Below are positions 17,614-26,670 of a DNA stretch of 64,000 nucleotides, piece by piece (within the stretch, counting starts at the first letter, position 1; the number at the start of each line of letters is the position of its first letter). The notes beneath the pieces were generated by a model that saw only the letters and a program-made list of their open reading frames with translations, had not been told where the DNA came from and ran no database searches. A program made the translations under genes and the position numbers. Origin of the DNA: Saccharolobus shibatae B12. Lineage in GTDB: Archaea > Thermoproteota > Thermoprotei_A > Sulfolobales > Sulfolobaceae. The DNA is taken from NCBI RefSeq assembly GCF_019175345.1, contig NZ_CP077717.1, positions 1,836,001-1,900,000 on the forward strand. Direction: 5' to 3'.

Positions 17614-17981
17614 GATATCTAGGAATTTGACTAGTCCTCCACTTACTCGTTGTTATATTCGAATTCCTTTAACCTCCTTCTATTATTGATATAGTCTTTT
17701 TCTTGGTAAATGCGAGGGGATAAACATTTATCAATAACAAAATATATCTTGTTGCTTCTATTAACTCGCTCATTTTCAGCATCTTAAACTAAAATTAGTC
17801 CTTTTATTTTTTGTAACTATTATGAAAGAGACTGTATCACTAAATTCGTCTTTTGAGAAGTCTGAATAACTATCCTATTTAATAGAAAAATTCAGAAGGA
17901 AAGTTCAGTGGTGTTTCGCCAATTTTACTAAAAATGATATAATTTCTATGAAAGAGAAAAATATCAAAGAGGAGAAGAAAT
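17614..17981. other. Gene-free stretch with a third degenerate IS fragment
   Basis: No gene is visible. From about 17687 to 17750 the sequence tatagtctttttcttgg and the following bases resemble the fragments at 2497 and 4170, so it is probably a relic of the same insertion sequence. The remainder is A/T-rich with stops in every frame and leads directly into the MITE at 17982. Confidence 0.35.
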
Positions 17982-18141
17982 GGCGATTGACGTCTCCTTT
18001 GCGAATTCAGTTTATTTATTGAAACAGAATGGCTTTAATTGAACACTCTCCTATGGACTGATAAGGATTCACGCTTAACAATTTCCTTTTTTAATCTATT
18101 TTTGGTATAATTACAATTCGCAATGGAAACTTGAATCACCC
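17982..18141 (-). repeat. MITE family 1, copy 1
   Basis: About 160 bp, the reverse complement of the copy at 20554-20713 with few differences. Terminal inverted repeats are about 27 bp: one end reads gggtgattcaagtttcca, the other (reverse complement) ggcgattgacgtctcc, both continuing to ttgcgaatt. No coding capacity. It lies immediately upstream of a truncated membrane-protein frame and may have caused that truncation. Confidence 0.8.
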
Positions 18142-18159
18142 AAAAAGGACTACTCACTG

Positions 18160-18513
18160 ATGTTAGGATTAGTTGCGACAATGAGCATTACAAGTGTTGG
18201 GCTATACTATTTATCAACATTCGTGGGTGTAAGCGTGTTAATATTGCCCCTCTTCCCAATTCTCGTTCTTAATGGAATAATTTCTGCAAGAATAAAATAT
18301 GAGGAACCCAAGGAAAGTTTCAGGCATCTTCTTCAAAGCTTTCGAACGGCGGGGAGAACTCTCTTTAAAGTAGACTTTCTGATTACTTTGCGTAGGACTT
18401 TTCTCAATGATTATATTCCCTTAATCCTTCTTTATATATTTACAGACTTTACTTCACAGAAAATAAGTTTTTATTTAACATTTTTTACGATATTCAGAGT
18501 GCAAGGCGATTAA
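18160..18513 (+). pseudogene. Membrane-protein fragment, probably a truncated transporter
   Basis: 117 aa containing about three hydrophobic segments (near residues 3-40 and 88-110) separated by a basic, amphipathic loop, as in part of an MFS-type carrier. It begins only 18 bases after MITE copy 1 and ends about 80 bases before MITE copy 2, with no promoter or start signal of its own that I can see. It is most likely an interior piece left after MITE insertion and deletion. I do not recognise a specific family. Confidence 0.4.
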
Positions 18514-18590
18514 AACGATAATTCTTGAGATCGATAAGAGATTGGGATTAGACAATATTATGTCAAATATTTAGTTTTATTAGTTCTCGG

Positions 18591-18750
18591 GGGCGATTTA
18601 CAGATCCATGACGATTACAATTTGTGAATAGTATAAATATAAAAGTGTTCACACGATTAAGCGTATATTCCTTTATTTACCGTTTTTATCCAGTTAAATT
18701 CATCGCAATTTTTGAAACATAATGAATTTACAATGTAAACCAGAATGGCC
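18591..18750 (+). repeat. MITE family 1, copy 2 (diverged)
   Basis: About 160 bp starting gggcgattta and ending near cagaatggcc. Internally it matches the copy at 40119-40280 (gtgaata, tataaatataaaagtgtt) better than the other two, so the family has two subtypes. The ends are more decayed than in the other copies. Confidence 0.65.
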
Positions 18751-18821
18751 TGTTATCTGGCTTTGCATGAATTCCCGTAGGAGTATCAAATATTTTTAAA
18801 TCTCTGGAATCATTAATATTT

Positions 18822-20471
18822 ATGAATGGCTCAAGACTTCTCTTGTCTCTTTTAAAGGATTATGACATTGAACATATATTTGGTTTGCCAGGCGAATCAT
18901 CAATATCGTTATATGACCAGCTTAAAGAGGGAGAGATTCGCCACATAGTCACCAGAGATGAGAGGAATGCAGTATACATGGCAGATGCCTATGCCAAACT
19001 AACTTATAAGCCTGGAGTAGTAGAGGGACCAAGCGTAGGCTCAGTATATATGCTCCCTGGAGTTGCTGAGGCTTATAAGTCATCTACACCGTTAATAGTA
19101 ATAACTACAGATGCACCACTATATGGAGAGAAGGAGAATTATTTAACCGCATTAGATCAAACTTCTCTATTCAGACCAATAACTAAGGAGACGATAACAA
19201 TATATAATATTCAAGAACTACCTCACGCTATAAGGAGGGCATTTAGATTGAGCACTAGTGGAAAACCTGGACCAGTACACCTTAGAATACCCTTAGATAT
19301 TTTGGAAGGTGAATTGGAAGGCAACGTCGAACTTAAAGCCCAGAAGGAGTTCTCGAAATATCCAGCTCAAAGACCTTTAGCAGATAAAGAAATGATCAAG
19401 AAAGCGGTAAATTTGATTTTGAGAAGTGAAATCCCAGTAATAATTTGCGGTCAAGGTGTTTTATACTCAATGGCTTGGGATGCGGTAATTGAATTAGCTG
19501 AATTACTAGGAATTCCGGTAGGGACTACAATAACGGGAAAGGGATGTATTCCAGAAACCCATACCTTGTCTATAGGTGTAGTTGGTGGTAGGGGAGGTAC
19601 GAGTTTTTCGAACAGTATTGTAGATAAATCAGATCTTATAATTCTCGTAGGAAGTAATACGGACTCAGCAAATACTTATAACTGGACTATACCATCTAGA
19701 GGTAAAACCATAATCCATATTGACATTAGTGAGGCAGAGGTTGGGAATAATTATGATAGTATAAACCTAATAGGTGATGCTAAAGCTACATTAAGGGAAA
19801 TAATTAATGAAATTAAAAGTAATGAAAAGATTAATAAAAAGAACATTGTTTTAGATGGAAATGTATTCGAACAAAGGCTTAGTGAAGAAAAGAGGGAAGT
19901 AGTAAACCCGTTACGTTTCATAAAGGAGCTTTGGAATCTATCGCCGGAAGACGCTGTGTTAATAGCTGATCCTGGAGTTGGCGCAATTTACACTGCAGCC
20001 TTCTATAAGGCCAAGAGGGCCGGTAGATATTTCGTTTTTAACTATGGTGTAGGTGGTCTTGGCTATTCAATTCCGGCATCTGTAGGCGCTAATTTTGCAA
20101 GGCCTAACTCTTTGATTTTCTCTCTTTCGGGAGATGGGAGTTTCGGTTTCTCAGCTGGTGAGCTAGAGACCATAAGGAGAGTCAATGCTAACGTGGTTAT
20201 TATACTCTTTAATAATGGAAGTTACGGTTGGATAAGGGCTGAAATGAGAGCTAGGGGTAAGGATATTGTTGGAACTGATTTTTCAAGCCCAGATTACGTT
20301 AAGATCGCTGAAGGGTATGGACTATCAGCATATAAGATAACCAATGATGAAGAGATATCTGATACGTTAAAGAGGGCTATAAAGAATACTCCTTCTTTAG
20401 TTGAGGTTATCGTTGAGCCAGAGGATAAGTTTGTTCCACCAGTTATGCCTTGGAGTAAGAGATTTCTTTAA
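18822..20471 (+). CDS. Thiamine-diphosphate enzyme, acetolactate synthase / benzoylformate decarboxylase type
   Basis: 549 aa. Three-domain ThDP enzyme: the N-terminal Pyr domain has GLPGESSISLYD and DERNAVYMADAYA, whose Glu activates the cofactor; the central domain runs roughly 190-330; the C-terminal PP domain has GDGSFGFSAGELETI ending at NNGSYG, the Mg-ThDP binding motif. A TATA-like element (18790-18801) lies about 26 bases before the ATG. No small regulatory acetolactate synthase subunit follows, which favours a catabolic 2-oxo-acid decarboxylase or lyase. It may belong functionally to the neighbouring island but lacks its operator. Confidence 0.85.
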   Translation: MNGSRLLLSLLKDYDIEHIFGLPGESSISLYDQLKEGEIRHIVTRDERNAVYMADAYAKLTYKPGVVEGPSVGSVYMLPGVAEAYKSSTPLIVITTDAPLYGEKENYLTALDQTSLFRPITKETITIYNIQELPHAIRRAFRLSTSGKPGPVHLRIPLDILEGELEGNVELKAQKEFSKYPAQRPLADKEMIKKAVNLILRSEIPVIICGQGVLYSMAWDAVIELAELLGIPVGTTITGKGCIPETHTLSIGVVGGRGGTSFSNSIVDKSDLIILVGSNTDSANTYNWTIPSRGKTIIHIDISEAEVGNNYDSINLIGDAKATLREIINEIKSNEKINKKNIVLDGNVFEQRLSEEKREVVNPLRFIKELWNLSPEDAVLIADPGVGAIYTAAFYKAKRAGRYFVFNYGVGGLGYSIPASVGANFARPNSLIFSLSGDGSFGFSAGELETIRRVNANVVIILFNNGSYGWIRAEMRARGKDIVGTDFSSPDYVKIAEGYGLSAYKITNDEEISDTLKRAIKNTPSLVEVIVEPEDKFVPPVMPWSKRFL

Positions 20472-20553
20472 ACTAAATAAAACAAACACCGATAATCTTA
20501 TAATTGTTTTTAAATCTCTACTTGAAATTTTTCTATCCATGATTTGAGAAAGA

Positions 20554-20713
20554 GGGCGATTCAGGTTTCCATTGCGAATTGTAATTATAGCAAAAATACA
20601 TTAAAAAAGGAAATTGTTAAGCGTGAATCCTTACCAGTCTATAGGAGAGTGTTCAATTAAATTCATTTCGTTTCAATAAATAAACTGAATTCGCAAAGGA
20701 GACGTGAATCGCC
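20554..20713 (+). repeat. MITE family 1, copy 3
   Basis: About 160 bp, gggcgattcaggtttcca to gacgtgaatcgccc, with 27-bp imperfect terminal inverted repeats. Nearly identical in inverse orientation to 17982-18141, so the two could form a large hairpin or mediate inversion of the 2.4-kb segment that carries the ThDP gene. It is followed almost directly by a copy of MITE family 2. Confidence 0.8.
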
Positions 20714-20730
20714 CGAGAAAGAATATTCTC

Positions 20731-20854
20731 TGTGGGCTAGTTCAATTTTTATCTGATTTAACGTTGAACTTACTTTTAAATCAACGTTCGATTTTGAATT
20801 TAAGAAAAATTAATGAGCTTAACATCTAAGAAAATTGAAGGATTCAACAAAGCA
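20731..20854 (+). repeat. MITE family 2, copy 1
   Basis: About 124 bp, from tgtgggctagttcaattt to ggattcaacaaagca. The reverse complement of 33659-33784 matches it along the whole length with scattered differences. The ends form weak inverted repeats (TTTGTTGAATCC against TGTGG-TTCAAT). No coding capacity. Confidence 0.7.
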
Positions 20855-20966
20855 GAAAGAATTTAATGACTCAGGCGAGAAAGAGCAGATATGATTTTAA
20901 ACCCAAGGGCATTTAATTGAACCACAACTAGTAATAACTTTAATAGACTCCTTAAGGAAATATATT

Positions 20967-22046
20967 ATGGATAAGAGAGTAATAGTTGTATCGATTACGA
21001 TAATTATACTAATTATAATAGCTTCTTCGTTTACATATTTCGAGAGGATTTCTCAAATTTCCACATCACTTCCTCAAAGTGTGACGTCTTCTACTTCATA
21101 CTCTTCTTCATCTTATACTTCCCAGACTTCTTCATTAACCTCTACTTCCCCTCAAACTTCAGTCTTATCTACATCAACTTATACTCAAAGTCCTTCAATT
21201 ATCCTATTTCCAACTTCTGCATCTGGTTTCTCATTAGTTGGAAGCTACTTAAGCCAGAGTAGGTATGGCATGGCATTGCTGTATAATAGCGTAACAACCT
21301 TATACGCTTCACCATTTTTGTGGAATATTGAGGCTGCTCAAGGTCAGGCGATAATGAATTTTAATCCCTATCTCAACGTCCATGTGGACATGTCTAACAT
21401 AAAGAAGATAACTCCTTCTATATCTGTTAATGGTTACCCAGGGTTAATGTATGGTCAAGAGTTGTGGTTCCCATTCGCTGGAAAAACCGAGGTAAGTCCT
21501 TATCTGCCTTTACCGATGATAGTATCAAACTTACCAAACTTCTGGTCTATCCTCAATTTCACTGTATATGAAAACGTAGGAGTGATCGATGATTTTTCAT
21601 ACGATATTTGGCTTTCTCAAAATCCAAACATTACTTATTTACAGTATGGGGACTTCGAGGTGATGATCTGGATGAATTGGCAAGAGAATATAACTAAGGG
21701 GGATCCTTACATGTTGAGCGTGGGGTCCATACAAATCCCCACATTAATTAACGGTACAGTGGAGAATTTAACGTGGTCAGTTTACGTTCTGCCGAGAACC
21801 GGATCAGCAAACGGTTGGACATCAATCTACTTCTTATCTCCCAAACAGTTAGAAGGTCAAATAGGAATACCAATAGCGTATGTTTTAAAGAATATGGGAT
21901 CCTACCTAGAAAAGGCTAGAGTTTCGATATATAATCTCAATACATACTATTTAGATGCGATACAAGTTGGAATGGAGTTTAATGATACTAACGGTATCGC
22001 CAATCTAGGATATAATTTATATTCATGGTATATAGAGAATGCTTAA
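20967..22046 (+). CDS. Secreted, membrane-anchored GH12 endoglucanase
   Basis: 359 aa. One hydrophobic N-terminal segment (about residues 4-25) serves as signal or anchor, followed by a Ser/Thr-rich linker (about 30-75), typical of glycosylated surface proteins of Sulfolobales. The catalytic domain has [11 protein letters not shown], where the Glu is the GH12 nucleophile, and IQVGMEFND near the C-terminus, where the Glu would be the acid/base. Several N-x-S/T sequons are present. It would hydrolyse beta-1,4-glucan outside the cell at low pH. A TATA element lies near 20940. Its closest described relatives are S. solfataricus extracellular endoglucanases. Confidence 0.85.
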   Translation: MDKRVIVVSITIIILIIIASSFTYFERISQISTSLPQSVTSSTSYSSSSYTSQTSSLTSTSPQTSVLSTSTYTQSPSIILFPTSASGFSLVGSYLSQSRYGMALLYNSVTTLYASPFLWNIEAAQGQAIMNFNPYLNVHVDMSNIKKITPSISVNGYPGLMYGQELWFPFAGKTEVSPYLPLPMIVSNLPNFWSILNFTVYENVGVIDDFSYDIWLSQNPNITYLQYGDFEVMIWMNWQENITKGDPYMLSVGSIQIPTLINGTVENLTWSVYVLPRTGSANGWTSIYFLSPKQLEGQIGIPIAYVLKNMGSYLEKARVSIYNLNTYYLDAIQVGMEFNDTNGIANLGYNLYSWYIENA

Positions 22047-22296
22047 TCTTCCTTTTTTGTCTCAGTAGTGGACTTTTTATAGAATATGCTAACAAAATAT
22101 AAAAAGGGTGGTGTTAAGGTAATAGTTTTTCTTGACGAACCCTATTGGAAAGGATAAAGTTAGCGCTATTGATAGTATTAAGAGGGCCAACATTACTCTC
22201 TTGTTAGTTGGGTGCGGATTATCACTATACTCTCAATTGTATCACTTTAAGAAAAATTGTTTAGCTCCAGAGAAGTCATCAGTATAACAATACGCG

Positions 22297-23175
22297 TTAT
22301 TCAAATACTACCTCTCTGTGCTTTATGAAAGTCCCCTTTCTCAAATCTTCAAACGCTTCAATTATTTGATCTTCAGTGTTCATGACTATTGGTCCATACC
22401 AGGCTACTGGCTCATTTAGAGGTCTTCCGGATAATACTATAAAGCTCGCATTTCCACTAATTTTAACCTCATCTCCTTCTCTAGTGAAGATCACTAGATT
22501 GCCCTTTCCTATTTCTGGCGAATTGGGAGCAAACTTAGCACTACCATCGACTACATAGGCTAATACAGTATATCCTTCTTTTACCTTTAACTTCATGTCT
22601 CCATTCAATTTTACGTGTATGTATGCGGGATCAACATCACTCTTCACCTTAACTGGTCCCTCAATTCCAGCGAACTCTCCCGCGAGGACTGATACTTCTC
22701 CGAAGTCGAACTTCTCCTTAGGAATACTTTTTACATCCCTATATACTGGCTGTGTCATCTTTTTGTAAGATGGTAGGTTTATCCATAACTGTAATCCTCT
22801 TACCAGGAATGGATCTTGATTATATTTGGGAATCTCTGTACCCTCTAATGGTTTTGGCATTTCTTGGTGAAATATTCCGCTTCCAGCAGTCATCCATTGG
22901 ACTTGGCCAGGATATATTGTTCCCTTATTACCTAAACTATCTTGGTGTTCCACCTTTCCCTCAAATAATAGCGTTACAGTTTCAATTCCCCTATGCGGGT
23001 GCCAAGGAAATCCATTAATGTACTCCTCAACCTTATTTGAGCCGAAGAAGTCCAGTAATAGGAAAGGATCTGTTAAATCCACAGTATCTGGTCCGCCAAA
23101 CACTCTGTAAAGTTTAACCCCAGCACCATCCATGGTATTTCTTCCTTTAATTATACCATCTATTCCCCTAATCAT
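22297..23175 (-). CDS. Pirin family protein
   Basis: 292 aa, two-cupin pirin. The N-terminal cupin has the metal-binding set HPHRG and GIFHQEMP (His, His, His, Glu) and the family signature WMTAGSGI. The C-terminal cupin ends in LSGRPLNEPVAWYGPIVMNT. Pirins have been reported as quercetin 2,3-dioxygenases or redox-sensing regulators; the role here is unknown. Monocistronic as far as can be seen; the 250 bases downstream (22047-22296) hold no recognisable gene. Confidence 0.9.
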   Translation of the reverse strand: MIRGIDGIIKGRNTMDGAGVKLYRVFGGPDTVDLTDPFLLLDFFGSNKVEEYINGFPWHPHRGIETVTLLFEGKVEHQDSLGNKGTIYPGQVQWMTAGSGIFHQEMPKPLEGTEIPKYNQDPFLVRGLQLWINLPSYKKMTQPVYRDVKSIPKEKFDFGEVSVLAGEFAGIEGPVKVKSDVDPAYIHVKLNGDMKLKVKEGYTVLAYVVDGSAKFAPNSPEIGKGNLVIFTREGDEVKISGNASFIVLSGRPLNEPVAWYGPIVMNTEDQIIEAFEDLRKGTFIKHREVVFE

Positions 23176-23248
23176 AAATTAATTTTTGAACTAACTAATA
23201 AAAACCTAATCCACCTTAGTTATGATTATTTTATTAAGAGAAAAATGA

Positions 23249-24337
23249 TCAGATATCCTCTTCCAGCAAGGCATACCTAATGATTGGATCGGGAATTCTA
23301 TACTCATCATTTCTTTTCTCTATAAATCCCATTTTTATCAATTTCTTAAGATCTCTAGAAACTGTAGTATTACTGACTTTTCTTCCAGTTTTGGTAATTA
23401 CGTAATCCATGATGTTCTTCCATCTCGCATTTCCCAAAATAGCTATGGCCTTCATTATGTATGCGTAATATTGACTTTTAGTAACCAACTCCCTTAATTC
23501 CTCCCTTACTAGTCTTGACCCCAACTCTTTAACCTCACGTATTACATCACTTCTTCTCTTCTCTAAATAGAGTTTGCCAAAATAAACTAACCAACCCACA
23601 ATACCATCTAACTCATTCACTGCTTCATTAACTAGACTATCCTCAACTTTTACGTTAAACTCTTCAAACCCTTTCTTGAGAAATTCTTTAGACTTTTCCT
23701 CATCAAAGGGTTTCAATTCAATGGAGCAATAGTATCTGCCGTAAAGTTCTGACTTTGCATCATCTACTCCTAGGAAATCCTCCAGTAACCCTACCTCACT
23801 ACCAGTGAATATTAGTACTAATCCTTTCATGTAATCGTAAATGTGGGCTAATAGTGGCTTTAAACCAACAGTCGAGAATCTGAGATACTGGGCTTCGTCA
23901 AATACTATTGGTATTGGTTTATTGTTAAGCCCTATCTCGTTTAGCGCGGAAAACATATTGGCAAGGTCTTTTTCTATATTCTCTTCCTTTTTACTAATCC
24001 TTATAGGGTACTCTAGTGAAATGTCGAATCTTTTAAGTATATCTTTTAAATGATACATTTTGCTTATTTTTATTAAACTTGAATGTATTTCTTCGTAAAG
24101 TTTATCTGGAGTTATTCTCTTTGATACACTATCATAAATTTTCCTTACGTCAACAAATGTATAACCCCTATTCAAAGAATTTAGTCCTGCCAATACTAGG
24201 CTCGATTTCCCAATCCTTCTTAATCCCGTCACTATTATCATTCTTTCGGTATTCACGCACTGTAAAAACTTCCTTACCTCATCTTCCCTATTAAATAAAT
24301 CTGTTAAAGATTCTTTAGGTTCAACGCTAAATAGCAA
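23249..24337 (-). CDS. Archaeal ATPase (PF01637-type) with winged-helix C-terminus
   Basis: 362 aa from a TTG start (MLFSVEPKESL). The P-loop is GLRRIGKSSLV and the Walker B PIPIVFDEAQYLR; the conserved TGSEVG sensor region and YGRYY follow. The last 75 residues form a winged helix (NTTVSRDLKKLIKMGFIE). These ATPases are abundant in crenarchaea, often near mobile elements, and their function is not established. Other members or fragments in this window lie at 2360, 34938, 43237 and 45700. Two direct repeats lie directly upstream of the start. Confidence 0.88.
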   Translation of the reverse strand: MLFSVEPKESLTDLFNREDEVRKFLQCVNTERMIIVTGLRRIGKSSLVLAGLNSLNRGYTFVDVRKIYDSVSKRITPDKLYEEIHSSLIKISKMYHLKDILKRFDISLEYPIRISKKEENIEKDLANMFSALNEIGLNNKPIPIVFDEAQYLRFSTVGLKPLLAHIYDYMKGLVLIFTGSEVGLLEDFLGVDDAKSELYGRYYCSIELKPFDEEKSKEFLKKGFEEFNVKVEDSLVNEAVNELDGIVGWLVYFGKLYLEKRRSDVIREVKELGSRLVREELRELVTKSQYYAYIMKAIAILGNARWKNIMDYVITKTGRKVSNTTVSRDLKKLIKMGFIEKRNDEYRIPDPIIRYALLEEDI

Positions 24338-24370
24338 AGTTACACCCCTGTAACTAAGTTACATCCCTGC
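24338..24370 (-). promoter_or_regulatory. Tandem repeat upstream of the archaeal ATPase
   Basis: aagttacacccctg and aagttacatccctg occur 18 bases apart immediately before the TTG start, and gtaactaagttac between them is a short palindrome. The placement over the likely transcription start suggests an autoregulatory operator. No protein can be assigned. Confidence 0.45.
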
Positions 24371-24495
24371 TACTTAAAGCTTTTTATGTGTAGAATTGCA
24401 TATTACTTTTTAAAAGTAACTAATTTAAGTTTTTGTTAAATATAATGAAGAATTTATTAACCTCAAGACAAAAAGTATATTGGTGAGTAAAAAAG

Positions 24496-24729
24496 ATGAC
24501 TACTCTTAAGATATATAAAGAACTTGACTTGACTAGCTCTTCTTGTGCTGGACCTATTGGCGAATTGAGTAGTGTTGTTGATGAGCTTAGAGAGGGTGAA
24601 GCAGTAAAGGTTATTTTGGGTGATGATGCTACGAAGAAGGACATAACACTATGGAGTAAGAAGAGGGGTCTGAAGATAGTTCAAGAATCACAAGAAGGTA
24701 ACAAGCACGTATTATTAATAGCTAAGTGA
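24496..24729 (+). CDS. TusA-like sulfur-carrier protein
   Basis: 77 aa. The beta-alpha-beta pattern and the single cysteine near residue 17 (SSSCAGPIGEL) match the TusA/SirA fold, in which that cysteine carries a persulfide; the usual CPxP is here CAGP. An SD-like ggtgag lies about 10 bases before the ATG. It is convergent with, and overlaps by 15 bases, the coxE-like gene. Archaeal TusA-like proteins take part in sulfur oxidation and in supplying sulfur to cofactors; a role in sulfuration of the molybdenum cofactor of the neighbouring CO dehydrogenase is possible but unproven. Confidence 0.75.
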   Translation: MTTLKIYKELDLTSSSCAGPIGELSSVVDELREGEAVKVILGDDATKKDITLWSKKRGLKIVQESQEGNKHVLLIAK

Positions 24730-25752
24730 AATTACTTTTCTTTTTCCTTCAATCTTATTCTTAAGGAGTACGTTAGGAGAAGTTAACAGATCAGCGTATT
24801 TTAAAGCAATTTTGATGCTTCTTGTGTCTGGTGTATATGAAGGTTTATCCATTAGAGGGTTGATCCAGATGATAGATTTACATCTATGTTTTACATTTCT
24901 TAACTCTCTTTCTAGTAAATCTAATTCACCTAAATCCCAACCATCACTAAATATTACAACACTGCGTTTTCTAAATAGCAATTCGCCATGATTTTTCCTT
25001 AAAGTATATAAAGCTTCTCCTATTCGCGTTCCACTTCCGTAAGGTACCATTGAGACTAGTTTTTTCATATCTATTTCATTTATACTACCTACTTGAAAGA
25101 AGTTTGTAACTCTCTTTACGTCAGTACTAAAATAGAATATTTCAGACTTGTTAGTAACTCTCCTAATAAAGAAAGATAGAAGTAATATTTCCTTAATATA
25201 ATCTTTCATTGAAGCTGATATATCGCATAATAAAATTATATATGACTTATTTATTTTTCTTCTATGTTTTACAAGATATGGCGATTCTAAGGAATATTTT
25301 ATCTCGTCCTTTATAGTCATTTTCATGTCAAGTTCTCCACTCTCCTTTACCTTGAACCTATGTCCTTCATAATTCAGTGTAATCTCCTTAAGCCTCTTTG
25401 CTATTTCACTCCATATTATCATATCTCTATTTTCTATTTGGAATATGGTTGTCTTAATTTTCGATTCAGCTGGACTATAGATATAAAGCTCATTTGCTAA
25501 ATACGGTCTATCAGTTACTCTTCCCAGAACAGAATACTTATTTTCAATTTCTTGTCTTCTTTCTTGTTTATCTTCATTTACTGCAAAATCCTTTATCATT
25601 GTCGCTCTTAATACTGCTTTCACGGTTTCAAAATCTCTATCTTTTACTAATTTTAGTGCGCTAATTGCGTCTATGGTCTCATCTACCCCAACGTTCCTGC
25701 CTAATCCTCTGAGAATATTAGCTATCTTCACTATCGTCTTTTCTTCTTCCAT
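24715..25752 (-). CDS. coxE: VWA-domain protein, CoxE-like CO dehydrogenase accessory factor
   Basis: 345 aa. The C-terminal half is a von Willebrand A domain with a MIDAS motif, DISAS (in LLCDISASM), then a conserved threonine region and FSDGWDLGE. The N-terminal half is the helical region usual in CoxE proteins. Its start overlaps the end of the MoxR-type ATPase gene by 35 bases, the normal coxD-coxE pairing. CoxD and CoxE act in maturation of the copper-molybdenum centre of CO dehydrogenase in bacteria, so the function is inferred from family and context. Confidence 0.82.
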   Translation of the reverse strand: MEEEKTIVKIANILRGLGRNVGVDETIDAISALKLVKDRDFETVKAVLRATMIKDFAVNEDKQERRQEIENKYSVLGRVTDRPYLANELYIYSPAESKIKTTIFQIENRDMIIWSEIAKRLKEITLNYEGHRFKVKESGELDMKMTIKDEIKYSLESPYLVKHRRKINKSYIILLCDISASMKDYIKEILLLSFFIRRVTNKSEIFYFSTDVKRVTNFFQVGSINEIDMKKLVSMVPYGSGTRIGEALYTLRKNHGELLFRKRSVVIFSDGWDLGELDLLERELRNVKHRCKSIIWINPLMDKPSYTPDTRSIKIALKYADLLTSPNVLLKNKIEGKRKVISLSY

Positions 25753-26593
25753 CTTCCATTCCCTTAAAGTGCCTTATATCTTCCTCATCCTTAAGCAAAA
25801 CATTTACCACTAAATTTCTCAAGTCCTCCTCAGATTCCACGCCAAGTAAGTTGATTGTGTTAACTAGATCTATGGTCTCAGCTATTCCAGGTTTGTGTAT
25901 TATTTCTCCATCTTGTCTAAGCTTGTTCACTATTTTAATGGCTTTTCTAGTTTTTTCAACATCTATTCCTCCAACTTTTCTCCTCACTATCTCTAACTCT
26001 CTTTCTTCATTTGGATAATACAGATAAAGGTAAAGACATCTTCTTTTAAGTGCATCCGAAAGGTCTCTAGTCTTATTAGATGTTATAAACACAAACGGTT
26101 TATGTTTTGCTCTTATGGTACCTAACTCTGGAATAGTTACTTGAAATTCTCCTAGAAATTCTAGTAGAAATCCCTCAAATTCGGGATCAGCTCTATCTAT
26201 TTCATCAATCAATAGAACTACTCTCTTATCGCTTCTTATAGCCTTTAATAGGGGCCTTTCGATTAGAAATTCCTCACTGTATATTCTCTTCTTTGCCTCA
26301 TTCTCATCAACTTGTTGCATCATCTTAATTTCTAATAGTTGTTTTGGGTAATTCCATTCATAAAGAGCGTGAGAGTAGTCTAGGCCTTCATAGCATTGTA
26401 ATCTGATTAAGTCTAGGTTCAAGATCTTAGCTATAACTTTCGCTAACTCCGTTTTTCCACAACCTGGTGGTCCTTCAATTAGTAGGGGCTTTTCTAATTT
26501 TAAAGCTAGAAATACTGCTATGGCTGACTTTCTATCAATTATATAGTCGTTTTCAGTCAACAGTCTAATTAAATCCTCTACAGTGTTAAGCAT
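25718..26593 (-). CDS. coxD: MoxR-type AAA+ ATPase, CoxD-like
   Basis: About 291 aa from the ATG at 26593; a GTG four codons upstream is less likely because a TATA-like tatttttattta lies only 12 bases before it but 24 before the ATG. Walker A is EGPPGCGKTELA, Walker B LLIDEIDRADPEFEG, sensor I FITSNKTRDLSDALKRR. The C-terminus is the short MoxR lid. It is the predicted chaperone partner of the overlapping VWA protein for inserting the metal cluster into CoxL. Confidence 0.86.
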   Translation of the reverse strand: MLNTVEDLIRLLTENDYIIDRKSAIAVFLALKLEKPLLIEGPPGCGKTELAKVIAKILNLDLIRLQCYEGLDYSHALYEWNYPKQLLEIKMMQQVDENEAKKRIYSEEFLIERPLLKAIRSDKRVVLLIDEIDRADPEFEGFLLEFLGEFQVTIPELGTIRAKHKPFVFITSNKTRDLSDALKRRCLYLYLYYPNEERELEIVRRKVGGIDVEKTRKAIKIVNKLRQDGEIIHKPGIAETIDLVNTINLLGVESEEDLRNLVVNVLLKDEEDIRHFKGMEDGRRKDDSEDS

Positions 26594-26670
26594 AATGTGT
26601 GACACCTAAATAAAAATAATGGAGCGAAGTGATAAAAAACCTTTTTATTAATTAATATATTTTCCTATTA